A DNA stretch of 64,000 nt from Streptomyces sulfonofaciens (GCF_014656295.1 NZ_BNCD01000010.1:1-64000); one strand, 5' to 3'; numbered from the stretch's first letter, positions 43,034-54,026 are shown. Numbers and translations are program-made. Notes: generated by a model from the letters alone, not told the origin.

Positions 43034-43053
43034 GTAACTGTATGGTCAGTTAC
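43034..43053. promoter_or_regulatory. Operator for the TetR repressor / SDR gene
   Basis: GTAACTG and CAGTTAC are perfect 7-bp arms with a 6-nt spacer, 48 nt upstream of the SDR start codon. It is the only strong palindrome in the divergent region, and a typical TetR operator. Confidence 0.65.
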
Positions 43054-43100
43054 TTACTTCGACGGTTAATTCGCACCTTCTTGATCCACAGGAGCCCTCC

Positions 43101-43985
43101 ATGGCACCCACCACCCCCGCCACTCCCGATTCCCTGGTCTGGTTCGTCACCGGCAGCTCCCGTGGGCTCGGCCGGGCGGTCGTCGAGGCCGTGCTCGCCG
43201 CGGGGCACCGCGTGACGGCCACGGCGCGCACCCCCGCGCGGCTGGACGACCTGGTCGAGCGGTACGGCCCCGACCGGATCCGGGCCGTACCGCTCGACGT
43301 CGCGGACGGTGCCGCGGCGCGCACGGCGGTGGCCGAGGCGGCGGAGGCGTTCGGCCGGCTCGACGCCGTGGTCAACAACGCCGGCTACGGCGACGTCGCC
43401 GCCATCGAGGACGTCTCGGACGAGGCGTTCCGTGCCCAGATCGACACCAACTTCTACGGCGTCTACCACGTGACCAAGGCGGCGCTGCCGATCCTGCGGG
43501 CGCAGGGCTCGGGGCACGTCATCCAGATCTCCTCCAGCGGCGGCCGGATCACCACACCCGGGCTCGGCGCGTACCAGAGCGCCAAGTGGGCCGTGGGCGG
43601 CTTCTCCGAGGTGCTGGCCAAGGAGGTGCGCCCGCTGGGGATCAACGTCACGATCGTCGAGCCGGGCGGCCTGCGCACGGACTGGGCGGGGTCGTCGATG
43701 CGGATCCCGCCGGTCAGCGAGCCCTACCGGCAGACCGTGGGCGTCCACGCCGACCTGGTACGGGGCATGGACGGCCGGCAGAACGGCGACCCGCACAAGG
43801 CCGCCGAGGTGATCCTCCAGCTTCCGGGGCTGGCGGAGCCCCCGTTGCACCTGCTGCTGGGGTCCGACGCGTACCGGCTGGTCACCGAGGCGGACCGGCG
43901 CAGGGCCGCGGCGGACGAGACATGGCGCTCGCTGTCCGAGTCGATCGACTACGAGAGCGGCGCCCCCGTTCCCCAGGTGCACTAG
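43101..43985 (+). CDS. Short-chain dehydrogenase/reductase
   Basis: The 294-residue classical SDR has VTGSSRGLGRAVVEA (about 16-30) as cofactor motif, NNAGYG, and the YQSAKWA catalytic Tyr-x3-Lys. It lacks a signal peptide. AGGAG lies 6 nt before the ATG. The substrate is unknown; divergent placement with the TetR gene suggests it detoxifies or modifies the repressor's ligand. Confidence 0.9.
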   Translation: MAPTTPATPDSLVWFVTGSSRGLGRAVVEAVLAAGHRVTATARTPARLDDLVERYGPDRIRAVPLDVADGAAARTAVAEAAEAFGRLDAVVNNAGYGDVAAIEDVSDEAFRAQIDTNFYGVYHVTKAALPILRAQGSGHVIQISSSGGRITTPGLGAYQSAKWAVGGFSEVLAKEVRPLGINVTIVEPGGLRTDWAGSSMRIPPVSEPYRQTVGVHADLVRGMDGRQNGDPHKAAEVILQLPGLAEPPLHLLLGSDAYRLVTEADRRRAAADETWRSLSESIDYESGAPVPQVH

Positions 43986-44063
43986 CCGGCCGCTTCCGGC
44001 GCGCCCCGCGGGGGCCCGCCGGAAGCGCTGGAGGGGGCAGGGGCCCACGCCCCCTCCGGGGCC

Positions 44064-45311
44064 TCAGCCCTCCTCGCCGCCGCGCTGCCTGCGGGTGGCG
44101 CCGTCCGCAGGACGGCGGGCCGACCACGGGTCCTCGGTGGCACCGGGGGCATGGTCGGCGGCACCGTCCCGGCCGGCGCGCTCGGACAGCCTGATCCGTT
44201 TCACCGCGATCATGGCCATGTCGTCGTTCAGCGACTGGCCCGTGTACTCCATCAGGTCACTGGTGAGGTACTCGACCAGCATCTCGGGACCGCCGTCCGC
44301 CCAGACGACGACCCGGCCCGCGGTGGCCGCACGGTCGGCCAGCGGATAGAAGACACCGTCCCTGTCCCGGGCCTCCGAGACACCGTCCGTGTACAGCAGC
44401 ACGTGCCCGCCCACCGGAAAGGGGAAGGTCTGCGGGGCGTAGGCGCTGGTGGCGAGGCCGCCGAGGCCGAGCGGAGGCGCGGGGTGACCGACCACCAGCG
44501 GTGTGGCGGCACCGTTGCGCAGCAGCAGCGGGGGCGGATGGCCGCAGCTCACCAGCCGGATGACGGGCTCGTCATCGGGGATGTCCGCCACCACCGCCGT
44601 CACGAACCGCTCCCCGACGTCGGCCTCCACCCCGGCCAGCTCGGACAGCCCCCAGTGCACGCTGCCCTCCAGGTAGGCGACCAACTCGGGCAGCGGTGAC
44701 TGGCGGTGCGCCGCGGCCCGGAAGGCGCCGAGCATGATCGACGTGTCGGTGATGGAGTCCAGGCCCTTGCCTCGTACGTCCCCGATCAGCAGCCGCGTGG
44801 AGTCGGCGGTTCTCGCGAGGGCGAACAGATCACCGCCGATGCGCGTGTCGGTCTCGGCGGTGCGGTACTCCGTGGCGATGCCCAGCGGTCCCGAACGCTC
44901 CGGCAGCGGTCGCAGCACGGCACGCTGGGCCGTCTCGGAGATCAGTCTCACCCGTCGCAACTGCGAGCGGTGCGTCTCCCTGACGTAGGTGAAGAGGGTC
45001 AGCAGCGCCGAGAGCAGCACCAGGGCCACGATCTCCGTGAGGACCTGTTCCGACCCCAGCGTGTGCCGCTCGGCGCCGGCGACCACCTGGGCGAGCACCG
45101 CGAGGACGCTCATCAGCGCGGTGGCCCAGGTCCCGGCGATCGCGGCGGTGAAGGCCGGCACCACCGAGAGCAGCGGCGCGATGTGGACGTTCGGATCCAG
45201 GAAGTGGTCCGTGACCGGAATGGCCACGACCAGTACCAGCGGTGCGAGGATCAGCGGCCAGCCGGTTGTCGTCGGGTCGCCGAAGACCGCGCCCGGGATC
45301 CGGATGCTCAT
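44064..45311 (-). CDS. Membrane-anchored SpoIIE-type PP2C phosphatase
   Basis: The 415-residue protein has about four N-terminal membrane helices (about 20-130) and a C-terminal SpoIIE/RsbU-like serine phosphatase domain (about 155-385). Metal-binding motifs are visible: RIGGDLFAL, GDVRGKGLD, LLYTDGVSEARD and LNDDMAMIAVKR. The last 30 residues are charged and low complexity. Such phosphatases usually act on anti-sigma-factor antagonists. The start at 45311 has AGGA 3 nt upstream. No partner gene is adjacent. Confidence 0.88.
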   Translation of the reverse strand: MSIRIPGAVFGDPTTTGWPLILAPLVLVVAIPVTDHFLDPNVHIAPLLSVVPAFTAAIAGTWATALMSVLAVLAQVVAGAERHTLGSEQVLTEIVALVLLSALLTLFTYVRETHRSQLRRVRLISETAQRAVLRPLPERSGPLGIATEYRTAETDTRIGGDLFALARTADSTRLLIGDVRGKGLDSITDTSIMLGAFRAAAHRQSPLPELVAYLEGSVHWGLSELAGVEADVGERFVTAVVADIPDDEPVIRLVSCGHPPPLLLRNGAATPLVVGHPAPPLGLGGLATSAYAPQTFPFPVGGHVLLYTDGVSEARDRDGVFYPLADRAATAGRVVVWADGGPEMLVEYLTSDLMEYTGQSLNDDMAMIAVKRIRLSERAGRDGAADHAPGATEDPWSARRPADGATRRQRGGEEG

Positions 45312-45364
45312 GCTTCCTGGATACACCCTCGGCAGCCGCGACGACCTTTCCCGGCATACCGGTC

Positions 45365-46177
45365 TCACGATGCCCCCTGGCGGGCCCCATCCTCCTGCCC
45401 GGAGCCCGGGCGGGCGGCGAGGTGGGCGAGGAGCCGGAGGCGCTCGTACGACGTGGAGCCGGGCTCGGCGTGGTACGTGATCAGCATCTGACCGGGAGCG
45501 CCGGGCAGCGCCAGCTTCTCGTACCGCAGGTCCATGGTGCCCACCTGCGGGTGCAGCAGCCGACTGGTCCCGCTCGTCTTCCGGCGGACGTCCTGGCGAG
45601 CCCAGAGTGTCCGAAAACGATCGCTGCGCAGGCTCAGTTCACCGACCAGCTCCACCATCCGCGGGTCGTCGACGGCGGCTCCTGCGACCGAGCGCAGATA
45701 CGCCACGGCCTTCGCCGTCATCCCGTCCCAGTCGCGGTAGAACTCCCGCATCTCCGGTTCCAGGAAGGCAGCGCGCAGCGTGTGCACACCGGGGGCGAAG
45801 AACGGGCTGAGCGCGACGGCCATCGCGTTCGCCGCCAGGGTGGCCATCGAGCGGCCGTGCACGAGGGCGGCTGTGGTGTCCACTCCTCGATCAGGGTCCG
45901 CACGCCCTCGCCGACCCGCTCGGGCCGCACCGGCGCGTGCCGCACGGTGCGCACCGGACGGGCCAGCTCGTGCAGGTAGCGCTCGGCGTCCGTGTCGAGC
46001 CGGAGGGCGCGCGCCGGGCTGTCCAGCACCTGGTCGGAAGGCCGCTGGTCACGGCCCTGCTCCAGGCGCAGGTAGTACTCCACGCTGATGCCGGCGAGCA
46101 GGGCGACCTCCTCGCGGCGCGGCCCCGGCACCCGCCGCCTGGTCCCCGGAGGCAGGCCGGCCTCCTCGGGGCGCAGG
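45365..46177 (-). pseudogene. Broken XRE-family regulator (MmyB-like ligand domain)
   Basis: Two frames carry consecutive parts of one protein. The 5' frame has LRPEEAGLPPGTRRRVPGPR, then EEVALLAGISVEYYLRLEQG, an HTH, to RTLIEEW. Near 45885 the reading shifts to the second frame (TTAALVHGRSMATLAANAMA to the stop at 45365), the MmyB-like ligand domain including TSRLLHPQVGTMDLRYEKL. The first turn of the HTH region and the start codon are missing; sequence left of the homology belongs to an SDR fragment on the other strand. One frameshift plus 5' truncation indicate a dead gene. Confidence 0.75.
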
Positions 46178-46260
46178 GCAAAGTCGCCCCCTACGCGCTG
46201 GATCCGGAGGGTGCGGCGCGGCTGTGGACGGCGGCGGCGGAGATGGTGCGGGCCGGCTGA
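46174..46260 (+). pseudogene. C-terminal fragment of an SDR gene
   Basis: About 28 codons read GKVAPYALDPEGAARLWTAA then AEMVRAG-stop, which resembles the end of SDR oxidoreductases often found divergent from MmyB-like regulators. No upstream SDR sequence exists: the fragment joins directly to the truncated 5' end of the regulator on the opposite strand. Best explained as one deletion that removed both gene starts and the promoter region. Confidence 0.5.
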
Positions 46261-46344
46261 CGGGGGCGGTGGGCCTCCGTCGGCCAGGGGGCGCGGCTCC
46301 CCGCCGGAGCGCCGCGGGAGGGCGGCTCCCCGCCGGGGAGACGC

Positions 46345-46381
46345 GGGAGGGCGGCACACCCCACGGGTGTGCCGCCCTCCC
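46345..46381 (-). terminator. gatB terminator
   Basis: Perfect 17-bp arms (46345-46361, 46365-46381) around a CAC loop lie 29 nt past the gatB stop codon. Confidence 0.85.
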
Positions 46382-46410
46382 CCACGTGCAACGCCGCCGC
46401 GGAGCGACCG

Positions 46411-47925
46411 TCAGGACTCGCCGACGCCCAGCTTCTGCAGGATCAGCTCCTTGACGCGGGCCGCGTCGGCCTGGCCCCTGGTCGCCTTCATGACCGCGCC
46501 GACCAGCGCGCCGGCGGCCGCCACCTTGCCGCCGCGGATCTTGTCGGCGATCGCGGCGTTGCCCGCGATCGCCTCCTCCACGGCCGCGGCGAGCGCGCCC
46601 TCGTCCGAGACGACCTTCAGGCCGCGCTTCTCCACGACCTCGTCGGGGCCGCCCTCACCGGCGAGCACCCCCTCGATGACCTGGCGGGCCAGCTTGTCGT
46701 TGAGCGAGCCCTCCTTGACGAGTACGGCGACCCTGGCGACCTGCTCGGGGCTGATCGGCAGGGCGCCGGGCTCGACACCCGCCTCGTTGGCGTGCCTGGC
46801 CAGCTCGCCCATCCACCACTTGCGGGCGGCGGCGGAGTCGGCGCCGGCCTCGATGGTGGCGACGATCGGCTCGATCGCCCCGGCGTTCAGTATCGACTGC
46901 ATGTCGTGGGCCGACACGCCCCACTGCTCGCGCAGCCGGTTGCGGCGCTGCAACGGCAGCTCGGGAAGGCTTCCGCGCAGCTCGTCGACCCATGCGCGGG
47001 ACGGGGCCACCGGCACCAGGTCGGGCTCCGGGAAGTACCGGTAGTCCTCGGCCTCCTCCTTGACCCGGCCCGAGGTGGTGCTGCCGTCGTCCTCGTGGAA
47101 GTGACGGGTCTCCTGGACCACGGTGGCGCCGGAGCGGAGCACGGCCGCGTGGCGCTGGATCTCGAACCGCGCCGCGCGTTCGACGCTGCGCAGGGAGTTG
47201 ACGTTCTTCGTCTCGCTGCGGGTGCCGAACTTGTCGCCGCCCTTGGGCATCAGCGAGAGGTTCACGTCGCAGCGCATCTGGCCCATCTCCATACGGGCCT
47301 CGGAGACACCCAGCGCCCTGATCAGCTCGCGCAGCTCGGCGACGTAGGCGCGGGCCACCTCGGGGGCGCGCTCACCCGCCCCGACGATGGGCTTGGTGAC
47401 GATCTCGATGAGCGGGATGCCGGCGCGGTTGTAGTCGAGCAGGGAGTGCGAGGCGCCGTGGATCCGGCCCGTGGCGCCGCCCACGTGGGTGGACTTTCCG
47501 GTGTCCTCCTCCATGTGGGCGCGTTCGATCTCCACACGGAAGGTGGTGCCGTCCTCCAGTTGGACGTCCAGGTAGCCGTTGAAGGCGATCGGCTCGTCGT
47601 ACTGGGAGGTCTGGAAGTTCTTCGGCATGTCCGGATAGAAGTAGTTCTTCCGGGCGAAACGGCACCACTCGGCGATCTCGCAGTGCAGCGCGAGGCCGAT
47701 CCTGATGGCGGACTCGACGCCGGTCGCGTTCATCACGGGCAGCGCGCCGGGCAGGCCGAGGCAGGTCGGGCAGGTCTGCGAGTTGGGCGGTGCGCCCAAC
47801 TCGGTCGAGCACCCGCAGAACATCTTGGTCCTGGTGCCCAGCTCGACATGGACCTCAAGGCCCATGACGGGGTCGTACGACGCGAGAGCTTCCTCGTACG
47901 GCACCAGGTCGGTCGTGGCAGTCAC
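46411..47925 (-). CDS. gatB: Asp/Glu-tRNA(Asn/Gln) amidotransferase subunit B
   Basis: The 504-residue subunit binds misacylated tRNA and the ATP-dependent kinase site of GatCAB, which converts Glu-tRNA(Gln) to Gln-tRNA(Gln). Typical motifs are MGLEVHVELGTRTKMFCGC near 21-40, with the zinc site completed by CPTCLGLPGALP; the C-terminal YqeY-like tail domain (about 355-500) ends in KLGVGES. The GTG start has AGGGAAG 8 nt upstream. It is the last gene of gatC-gatA-orf-gatB; a strong terminator follows. Confidence 0.96.
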   Translation of the reverse strand: MTATTDLVPYEEALASYDPVMGLEVHVELGTRTKMFCGCSTELGAPPNSQTCPTCLGLPGALPVMNATGVESAIRIGLALHCEIAEWCRFARKNYFYPDMPKNFQTSQYDEPIAFNGYLDVQLEDGTTFRVEIERAHMEEDTGKSTHVGGATGRIHGASHSLLDYNRAGIPLIEIVTKPIVGAGERAPEVARAYVAELRELIRALGVSEARMEMGQMRCDVNLSLMPKGGDKFGTRSETKNVNSLRSVERAARFEIQRHAAVLRSGATVVQETRHFHEDDGSTTSGRVKEEAEDYRYFPEPDLVPVAPSRAWVDELRGSLPELPLQRRNRLREQWGVSAHDMQSILNAGAIEPIVATIEAGADSAAARKWWMGELARHANEAGVEPGALPISPEQVARVAVLVKEGSLNDKLARQVIEGVLAGEGGPDEVVEKRGLKVVSDEGALAAAVEEAIAGNAAIADKIRGGKVAAAGALVGAVMKATRGQADAARVKELILQKLGVGES

Positions 47926-47941
47926 GGTGAAAACTTCCCTC

Positions 47942-48175
47942 TCAGCCCAGCAGGACGTCTTCGTCGCCCAGGCGCTTCAGCTCGCGGTAGAGGATGGCGA
48001 GGCCGGTGACGATGGCCGCGGCGGAGACCGCCGCGTCGACCAGCCGGAGCGTGTCGTTGTCCTGCCGGGCCAGCTTGGCCTGCTTGGCCACGCTGATGGC
48101 CCCGAAGGCGGTGGTGCCGATCGACATCCACAGGCCGGTCTTGGACTTCTTGAAGTTCTGGGCCTTCTTGGTCAT
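47942..48175 (-). CDS. Small membrane protein between gatA and gatB
   Basis: The 77-residue protein begins MTKKAQNFKKSKTGLWMS and has two short hydrophobic helices (about 13-30 and 46-64) and a charged end LKRLGDEDVLLG. It starts 5 nt after gatA; an alternative GTG at 48184 would overlap the gatA stop as GTGA. It ends 16 nt before gatB. Tight packing means co-translation with the amidotransferase. I recall the same arrangement in S. coelicolor. Function unknown. Confidence 0.8.
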   Translation of the reverse strand: MTKKAQNFKKSKTGLWMSIGTTAFGAISVAKQAKLARQDNDTLRLVDAAVSAAAIVTGLAILYRELKRLGDEDVLLG

Positions 48176-48180
48176 TGCGC

Positions 48181-49674
<1,494 letters not shown>

Positions 49675-49679
49675 GTCGG

Positions 49680-49976
49680 TCATTCCTCCCCCAGGATCTG
49701 CGGCACCTTGAAACGCTGCTGCTCCTCGGCGGGGGCGCCGGAGAGCGCCTGCTGCGGGGTGAGCGACGGACGGACCTCGTCCGGGCGCATCACGTTCGTC
49801 AGCGGCAGCGGGTGGGAGGTCGGTGGTACGTCTTGGTCGGCGACGTCGGAGACGCGGGCGACCGCGTTGATGATGTCGTCGAGCTGGCCTGCGAAGTGGT
49901 CTAGCTCTTCGGGCTTCAGTTCCAGACGTGCCAGACGGGCGAGGTGGGCGACCTCCTCGCGCGTGATGCCAGGCAT
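49680..49976 (-). CDS. gatC: Asp/Glu-tRNA(Asn/Gln) amidotransferase subunit C
   Basis: The 98-residue subunit stabilises the GatA-GatB complex. It has the usual start MPGITREEVAHLARLARLEL and the middle DDIINAVARVSDV with the conserved MRPDEV loop. It heads the gat operon, with its stop 6 nt before gatA. The upstream 270 bp contain rmdB's terminator and presumably the gat promoter, for which I see no clear boxes. Confidence 0.95.
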   Translation of the reverse strand: MPGITREEVAHLARLARLELKPEELDHFAGQLDDIINAVARVSDVADQDVPPTSHPLPLTNVMRPDEVRPSLTPQQALSGAPAEEQQRFKVPQILGEE

Positions 49977-50050
49977 GCGGGGATCCTCAGGGTGGGCGAT
50001 TGTGGTGAGCCCAATCCTATGGGCCACGGTCCCCTGCCCGTGAATTTCCC

Positions 50051-50080
50051 CCTCCGGGCGGGGACTCCCCCGCCCGGAGG
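50051..50080 (-). terminator. Hairpin downstream of rmdB
   Basis: About 13-bp perfect arms CCTCCGGGCGGGG and CCCCGCCCGGAGG with a 4-nt loop lie about 170 nt past the rmdB stop and upstream of gatC. Coordinates may be off by one base. Confidence 0.6.
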
Positions 50081-50249
50081 CACGCGGGCCGCCCCCGCCG
50101 GACGGGGGCGGGCGGGGGCGGGCGGGCCTTCCCCGCGCCCGCTCCACCGGCGCGGCCGAGGTGCACCGTTCTCCGCCGGCGCGGCCGGGGGCACCGCCGG
50201 CCGGAGCCCTCGCGGCCCCGGCGCCCGGCCGAGGGGCGGGCGGCGAGCC

Positions 50250-53200
50250 CTACCCCTTGGTGCTGGGCCCCACGGAGGACTCGCGTTCGCGGGCCCTCAG
50301 CCACGAGGTGGCCTTCTCCGCGGGCATCGCCGCGGCCACCAGCCACCCCTGCACGGCGTCACACCCGAGATCCCGCAACCGCTCCCACGTCTCGTCGTCC
50401 TCCACGCCCTCGGCCACCACCACCAGCCCCAGCGAATGCGCGAGGTCCACCGTGCACCGCACGATCTCCGCGTCCTCCGCGTCCACCGCGAGCCGGGCCA
50501 CGAACGACCGGTCGATCTTCAGTTCGCTGACCGGCAGACGCCGCAGGTGCACCAGCGAGGAGTACCCGGTGCCGAAGTCGTCCAGCGACATCTTCACCCC
50601 GTGCGCGGTGAGCCCCGCCAGTGTGTCCGCGGCGCGCTGCGGGTCCTCGAGCAGCACATGCTCGGTGATCTCCAGTTGCAGCGCGCCCGGCGGCACCCCG
50701 TGCCGGGCCAGCCGCGCCGCCACGGATCCCGCGAAGCCGGGCGTGTGCACATCACGCGGGGAGACGTTCACCGCGACGGGCACCCGCAGCCCCTGCTCGC
50801 GCCACCGCGCGACCTGGGCGAGCGCGGTCTCCAGCACGTACTCGGTCAGGTGCGGCATCAGCCCGGACGACTCGGCGATCGCGATGAACTCGTCGGGCGG
50901 CACCTTGCCCCGCTCGGGATGCACCCACCGCACCAGTGCCTCCAGGCCCGCCACCTCGCCGTCGAAGCGGACCTTCGGCTGGTAGTGCAGTTCCACCTCG
51001 TGCGCGTCCAGCGCACGCCGCAGGTCGCCCAGCAGGCCGAGCCGGTCGGGGGTGTTGGAGTCCCGCTTGGACTCGTACACCTCCACTCCGGTGCGGTCCC
51101 GCTTCGCCTGGTACATGGCCACGTCCGCGCGCCGCAGAAGCCCTTCCGCGTCGAGCGCGTGGTCCGGGAAGACCGCGAGGCCGGCGCTGGCCTCAAGGAC
51201 CAGCGTCAGGCCGTCCAGGTCGAGTGGCGAGCCGAGTTCGGCGACGAGGGCCCGGGCCACCCGGCTCGCGGAGGTCGTGGAGTCGGCGACGGGCAGCAGC
51301 ACGGCGAACTCGTCGCCGCCGAGCCGGGCCGCCTCCGCCCCGCGGGGCAGCGCGAGGCGCAGCCGGTCGGCGATCTGGAGCAGCAGCCGGTCTCCGGCGA
51401 GGTGCCCGAGCGTGTCGTTCACGGACCGGAAGCGGTCGAGGTCGATCAGCATCAGTGCGGACCGCGCCCCGAGGCGCTCGGCCTCGTCCAGCGCGGCCCA
51501 GGTGCGCTCCAGCAGCCACTGCCGGTTGGGCAGCCCGGTGAGCGGGTCGCGCAACTGCTCCTCGGCGCGGGCGCGGGCGATCCACAGGCTGGAGTCGAGG
51601 GCGATGAGCGGCACCGCGAAGAGCGGCAGCAGCACCGGACGTGCGACGGCCACCACGCAGATCAGCGGTGCGATGCCGAGCAGGGCCGCGCCGACCAGGC
51701 CCTGCCGCACCAGGGCGGTGCGCACGACCGTCGGCAGGCCGGTGCGCGGGGTGTGCACGTACCAGATCAGCAGGCGGGTGACGGTCACATAGGTGGCCGC
51801 GACGAGCACTGCCTCCGGCGCCGTCAGCAGGTCCCAGGTCTCGGGTTTCCAGGGGGCCTCGACGGAGGGCACGCGGCCGAAGGCCCACAGCACCAGCGCG
51901 CCCGCGCCGATGCCGAGGACGTCGGCGGAGCCGTGCAGCACGCCCTGCCGCCAGCCGTGCCTGCGCGCCACGCCGACCAGGACGATGACGACCAGGCTGA
52001 CCATGCCCGCGGGCACCCACCCGTACAGCAGCAGCACGGCCAGGGTGAGGGCCGAGCCGGAGCCGGTGCCGCCCCACCGGCGGTCGCGGCCGAGCGCGAC
52101 CAGGTGGCCCACTATCAGGCCGGAGAGCACGGCCAGGGACCAGCCGGTGACACCGGCCGGGAAGAGGGCGCGGTGGCCGTCCAGGGCGCGGTAGACACCG
52201 GCACCGAGCACGACCAGGGCCAGCAGGACGACGGCGGCGGGCAGCGCGATCTGCGGGACCGGTCGGACGGCCCCGTCGTCCATGTTCGTGGCGCTCGCGG
52301 CGGGGCCGCGCCCGAGCACTCTGGCGCCGAGGCCGGCGATCCGCCCGCGCGGGCGCCGCGCGGTGCCCGGTCCCGACGCGGCGCGTGCCGCGCCGCCGGA
52401 GCCCTCCGGCACACCGGCGGTCCGCGTGGGTCCGGCCGTCACCGGGCCGCGGGGCGCGCCGGCTCCCACGACGGGTCCCGCAGGGCCGCGGCCGTGCGCG
52501 CCGGGGCCCGTCACGTCCCGTCCTGCGGCTCCCGGCGCCATTGCCGCACGTCCTCCCGCGCTCTCACCATGTCCCCCCGGACCTTGCCCCACGTCACCCT
52601 GCCCCCTGGGGCCGCGCTCTGCCAATTGCTGCCCCCCAGAACCATGCCCGCCGGAGTCCCGCACCGCCAAATGCGCCCCGGTCGGGCCCTCTTGGGCACC
52701 GGCGTGCGTCCCGCCGGGGTCCGGCCGGCCGGCCGCCTCCGCGGCGGCCCCCCGCCACTCCCCCGCGCCGTCCCCGCCTGTGCCGTCCCCGCGGGCGGCG
52801 TCCCCGGCGGGGCGCTGCGCGGCAGGATCGCTCCGTGCCTCCTCGGGGTGCTCCGCGGCCGGTTCCGCCGGGCCCCCGTCCTCGGCGGGCGGGCCGTGCT
52901 CCGCCGACTCCCGTCTGACCGGGTCCTGTTCCGCCGGCTCCCGCCCGGGTGGCCCCTGGCCGGTCGGCCGGCGCTCCGCGCCGCCCCGCCGCGGGGAACC
53001 GTCCACCGGCGGTCCCGCCCCGCGCCGCCCGGCACCTCCGGCCGGCGGGCCCTGCCCGGGCCTTGGATCCGGGACACCGCCCGGCGGCCTCGGTCCTGAC
53101 GCGGTGTCCGAGATCGCGCCCGTACCGTCCGGCGAGGTGGCGATCCCGGACCGGGCGGGGACCGCACGCGCGGCCGCGGTGGCCTCCGGCGGATCTGACG

Positions 53201-53774
53201 TCCCGGCAGCATCCGCTGCCGGCGCACCGGCCTCGCCGGTACCGTGCACCGCCGGCGCACCGGCACGGGCGCCGGCACCCGCGCCGGCACCGTCGGCACC
53301 GGCGCCGACCGCCTCGGTACCGCGCACCGCGCGCACACCGGCACCCGACGCCTCGTCACGGCCCGCCGCCCGGCGGGCCTCCACCGGCCGCGCGCCCCCG
53401 GCGGCGCCGGCACCTCCGGAAGCCCTTGGCTGCGCGGAGGCGCCGGCAGTCCCCGAAGCGCCGGCCGCCCCGGAGCGCGAGGTACCGGCGGCTGCGGCAC
53501 CGCGTCCGGCGCCGGCCGCCGGGGCCACGGCGCCGGTCACCGGGGTTGCGTCCACGGCTGGGCCGGGCGCCGTGCCGGGGCCCGGCCCCTTCCCGAGCCG
53601 CCGCACCACTCCGCTGCGCCCCTGGGGGGCGTCGGCGGCCGGAGCCACGGCACCGGTGTACCGCTCCGGGTCGGTGCGCTGCCGCACGGCCGAAGCCGCG
53701 CGGCGACCGTTCAGCCAGCGGCCCCGGCCCCGGCGCAGCCGGGCATCGGGGGCGGCGCTCTCGGTCGGTTCCAT
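50250..53774 (-). CDS. rmdB: RmdB-type GGDEF-EAL c-di-GMP protein with giant low-complexity N-terminus
   Basis: The 1174-residue protein has about six membrane helices (about 510-735), a GGDEF domain (GGDEF at 819-823) and an EAL domain with EAL at 945-947, DDFGTGYSSL and VVAEGVE intact. The I-site position is RGAE, not RxxD. S. coelicolor RmdB, in the same place before ligA, is a c-di-GMP phosphodiesterase; I infer the same main activity. The start MEPTESAAPDARLRRGR has GAGAGGGA 5 nt upstream. Residues about 35-500 are Gly/Ala/Pro/Arg-rich, disordered and far longer than I expect for the family. CdgE, 17 kb away, is a probable opposing cyclase. Confidence 0.88.
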   Translation of the reverse strand: MEPTESAAPDARLRRGRGRWLNGRRAASAVRQRTDPERYTGAVAPAADAPQGRSGVVRRLGKGPGPGTAPGPAVDATPVTGAVAPAAGAGRGAAAAGTSRSGAAGASGTAGASAQPRASGGAGAAGGARPVEARRAAGRDEASGAGVRAVRGTEAVGAGADGAGAGAGARAGAPAVHGTGEAGAPAADAAGTSDPPEATAAARAVPARSGIATSPDGTGAISDTASGPRPPGGVPDPRPGQGPPAGGAGRRGAGPPVDGSPRRGGAERRPTGQGPPGREPAEQDPVRRESAEHGPPAEDGGPAEPAAEHPEEARSDPAAQRPAGDAARGDGTGGDGAGEWRGAAAEAAGRPDPGGTHAGAQEGPTGAHLAVRDSGGHGSGGQQLAERGPRGQGDVGQGPGGHGESAGGRAAMAPGAAGRDVTGPGAHGRGPAGPVVGAGAPRGPVTAGPTRTAGVPEGSGGAARAASGPGTARRPRGRIAGLGARVLGRGPAASATNMDDGAVRPVPQIALPAAVVLLALVVLGAGVYRALDGHRALFPAGVTGWSLAVLSGLIVGHLVALGRDRRWGGTGSGSALTLAVLLLYGWVPAGMVSLVVIVLVGVARRHGWRQGVLHGSADVLGIGAGALVLWAFGRVPSVEAPWKPETWDLLTAPEAVLVAATYVTVTRLLIWYVHTPRTGLPTVVRTALVRQGLVGAALLGIAPLICVVAVARPVLLPLFAVPLIALDSSLWIARARAEEQLRDPLTGLPNRQWLLERTWAALDEAERLGARSALMLIDLDRFRSVNDTLGHLAGDRLLLQIADRLRLALPRGAEAARLGGDEFAVLLPVADSTTSASRVARALVAELGSPLDLDGLTLVLEASAGLAVFPDHALDAEGLLRRADVAMYQAKRDRTGVEVYESKRDSNTPDRLGLLGDLRRALDAHEVELHYQPKVRFDGEVAGLEALVRWVHPERGKVPPDEFIAIAESSGLMPHLTEYVLETALAQVARWREQGLRVPVAVNVSPRDVHTPGFAGSVAARLARHGVPPGALQLEITEHVLLEDPQRAADTLAGLTAHGVKMSLDDFGTGYSSLVHLRRLPVSELKIDRSFVARLAVDAEDAEIVRCTVDLAHSLGLVVVAEGVEDDETWERLRDLGCDAVQGWLVAAAMPAEKATSWLRARERESSVGPSTKG

Positions 53775-54026
53775 ACCCGTCCCTCTCACAGCCGGCGGTG
53801 CCCACGCCCCGCGGCGCGGTTACCGAGCACAACGACATGGCGCCTTCAGTGGCGCCGTCGTCGGTATCCGCGTCCTCGAACCCACCACGCTGCTGGGCAC
53901 GGCAGGTGCACCCCTCAACAGTAGGCCGCGGAAGGCTTCCAGGGGCAGCGGTCGACAGTGGTCGCCCGAATGCGCCCCGGCCACCCATATGCATCTGATA
54001 TGCGCCGAACGAGTGGCGTTCAATCG

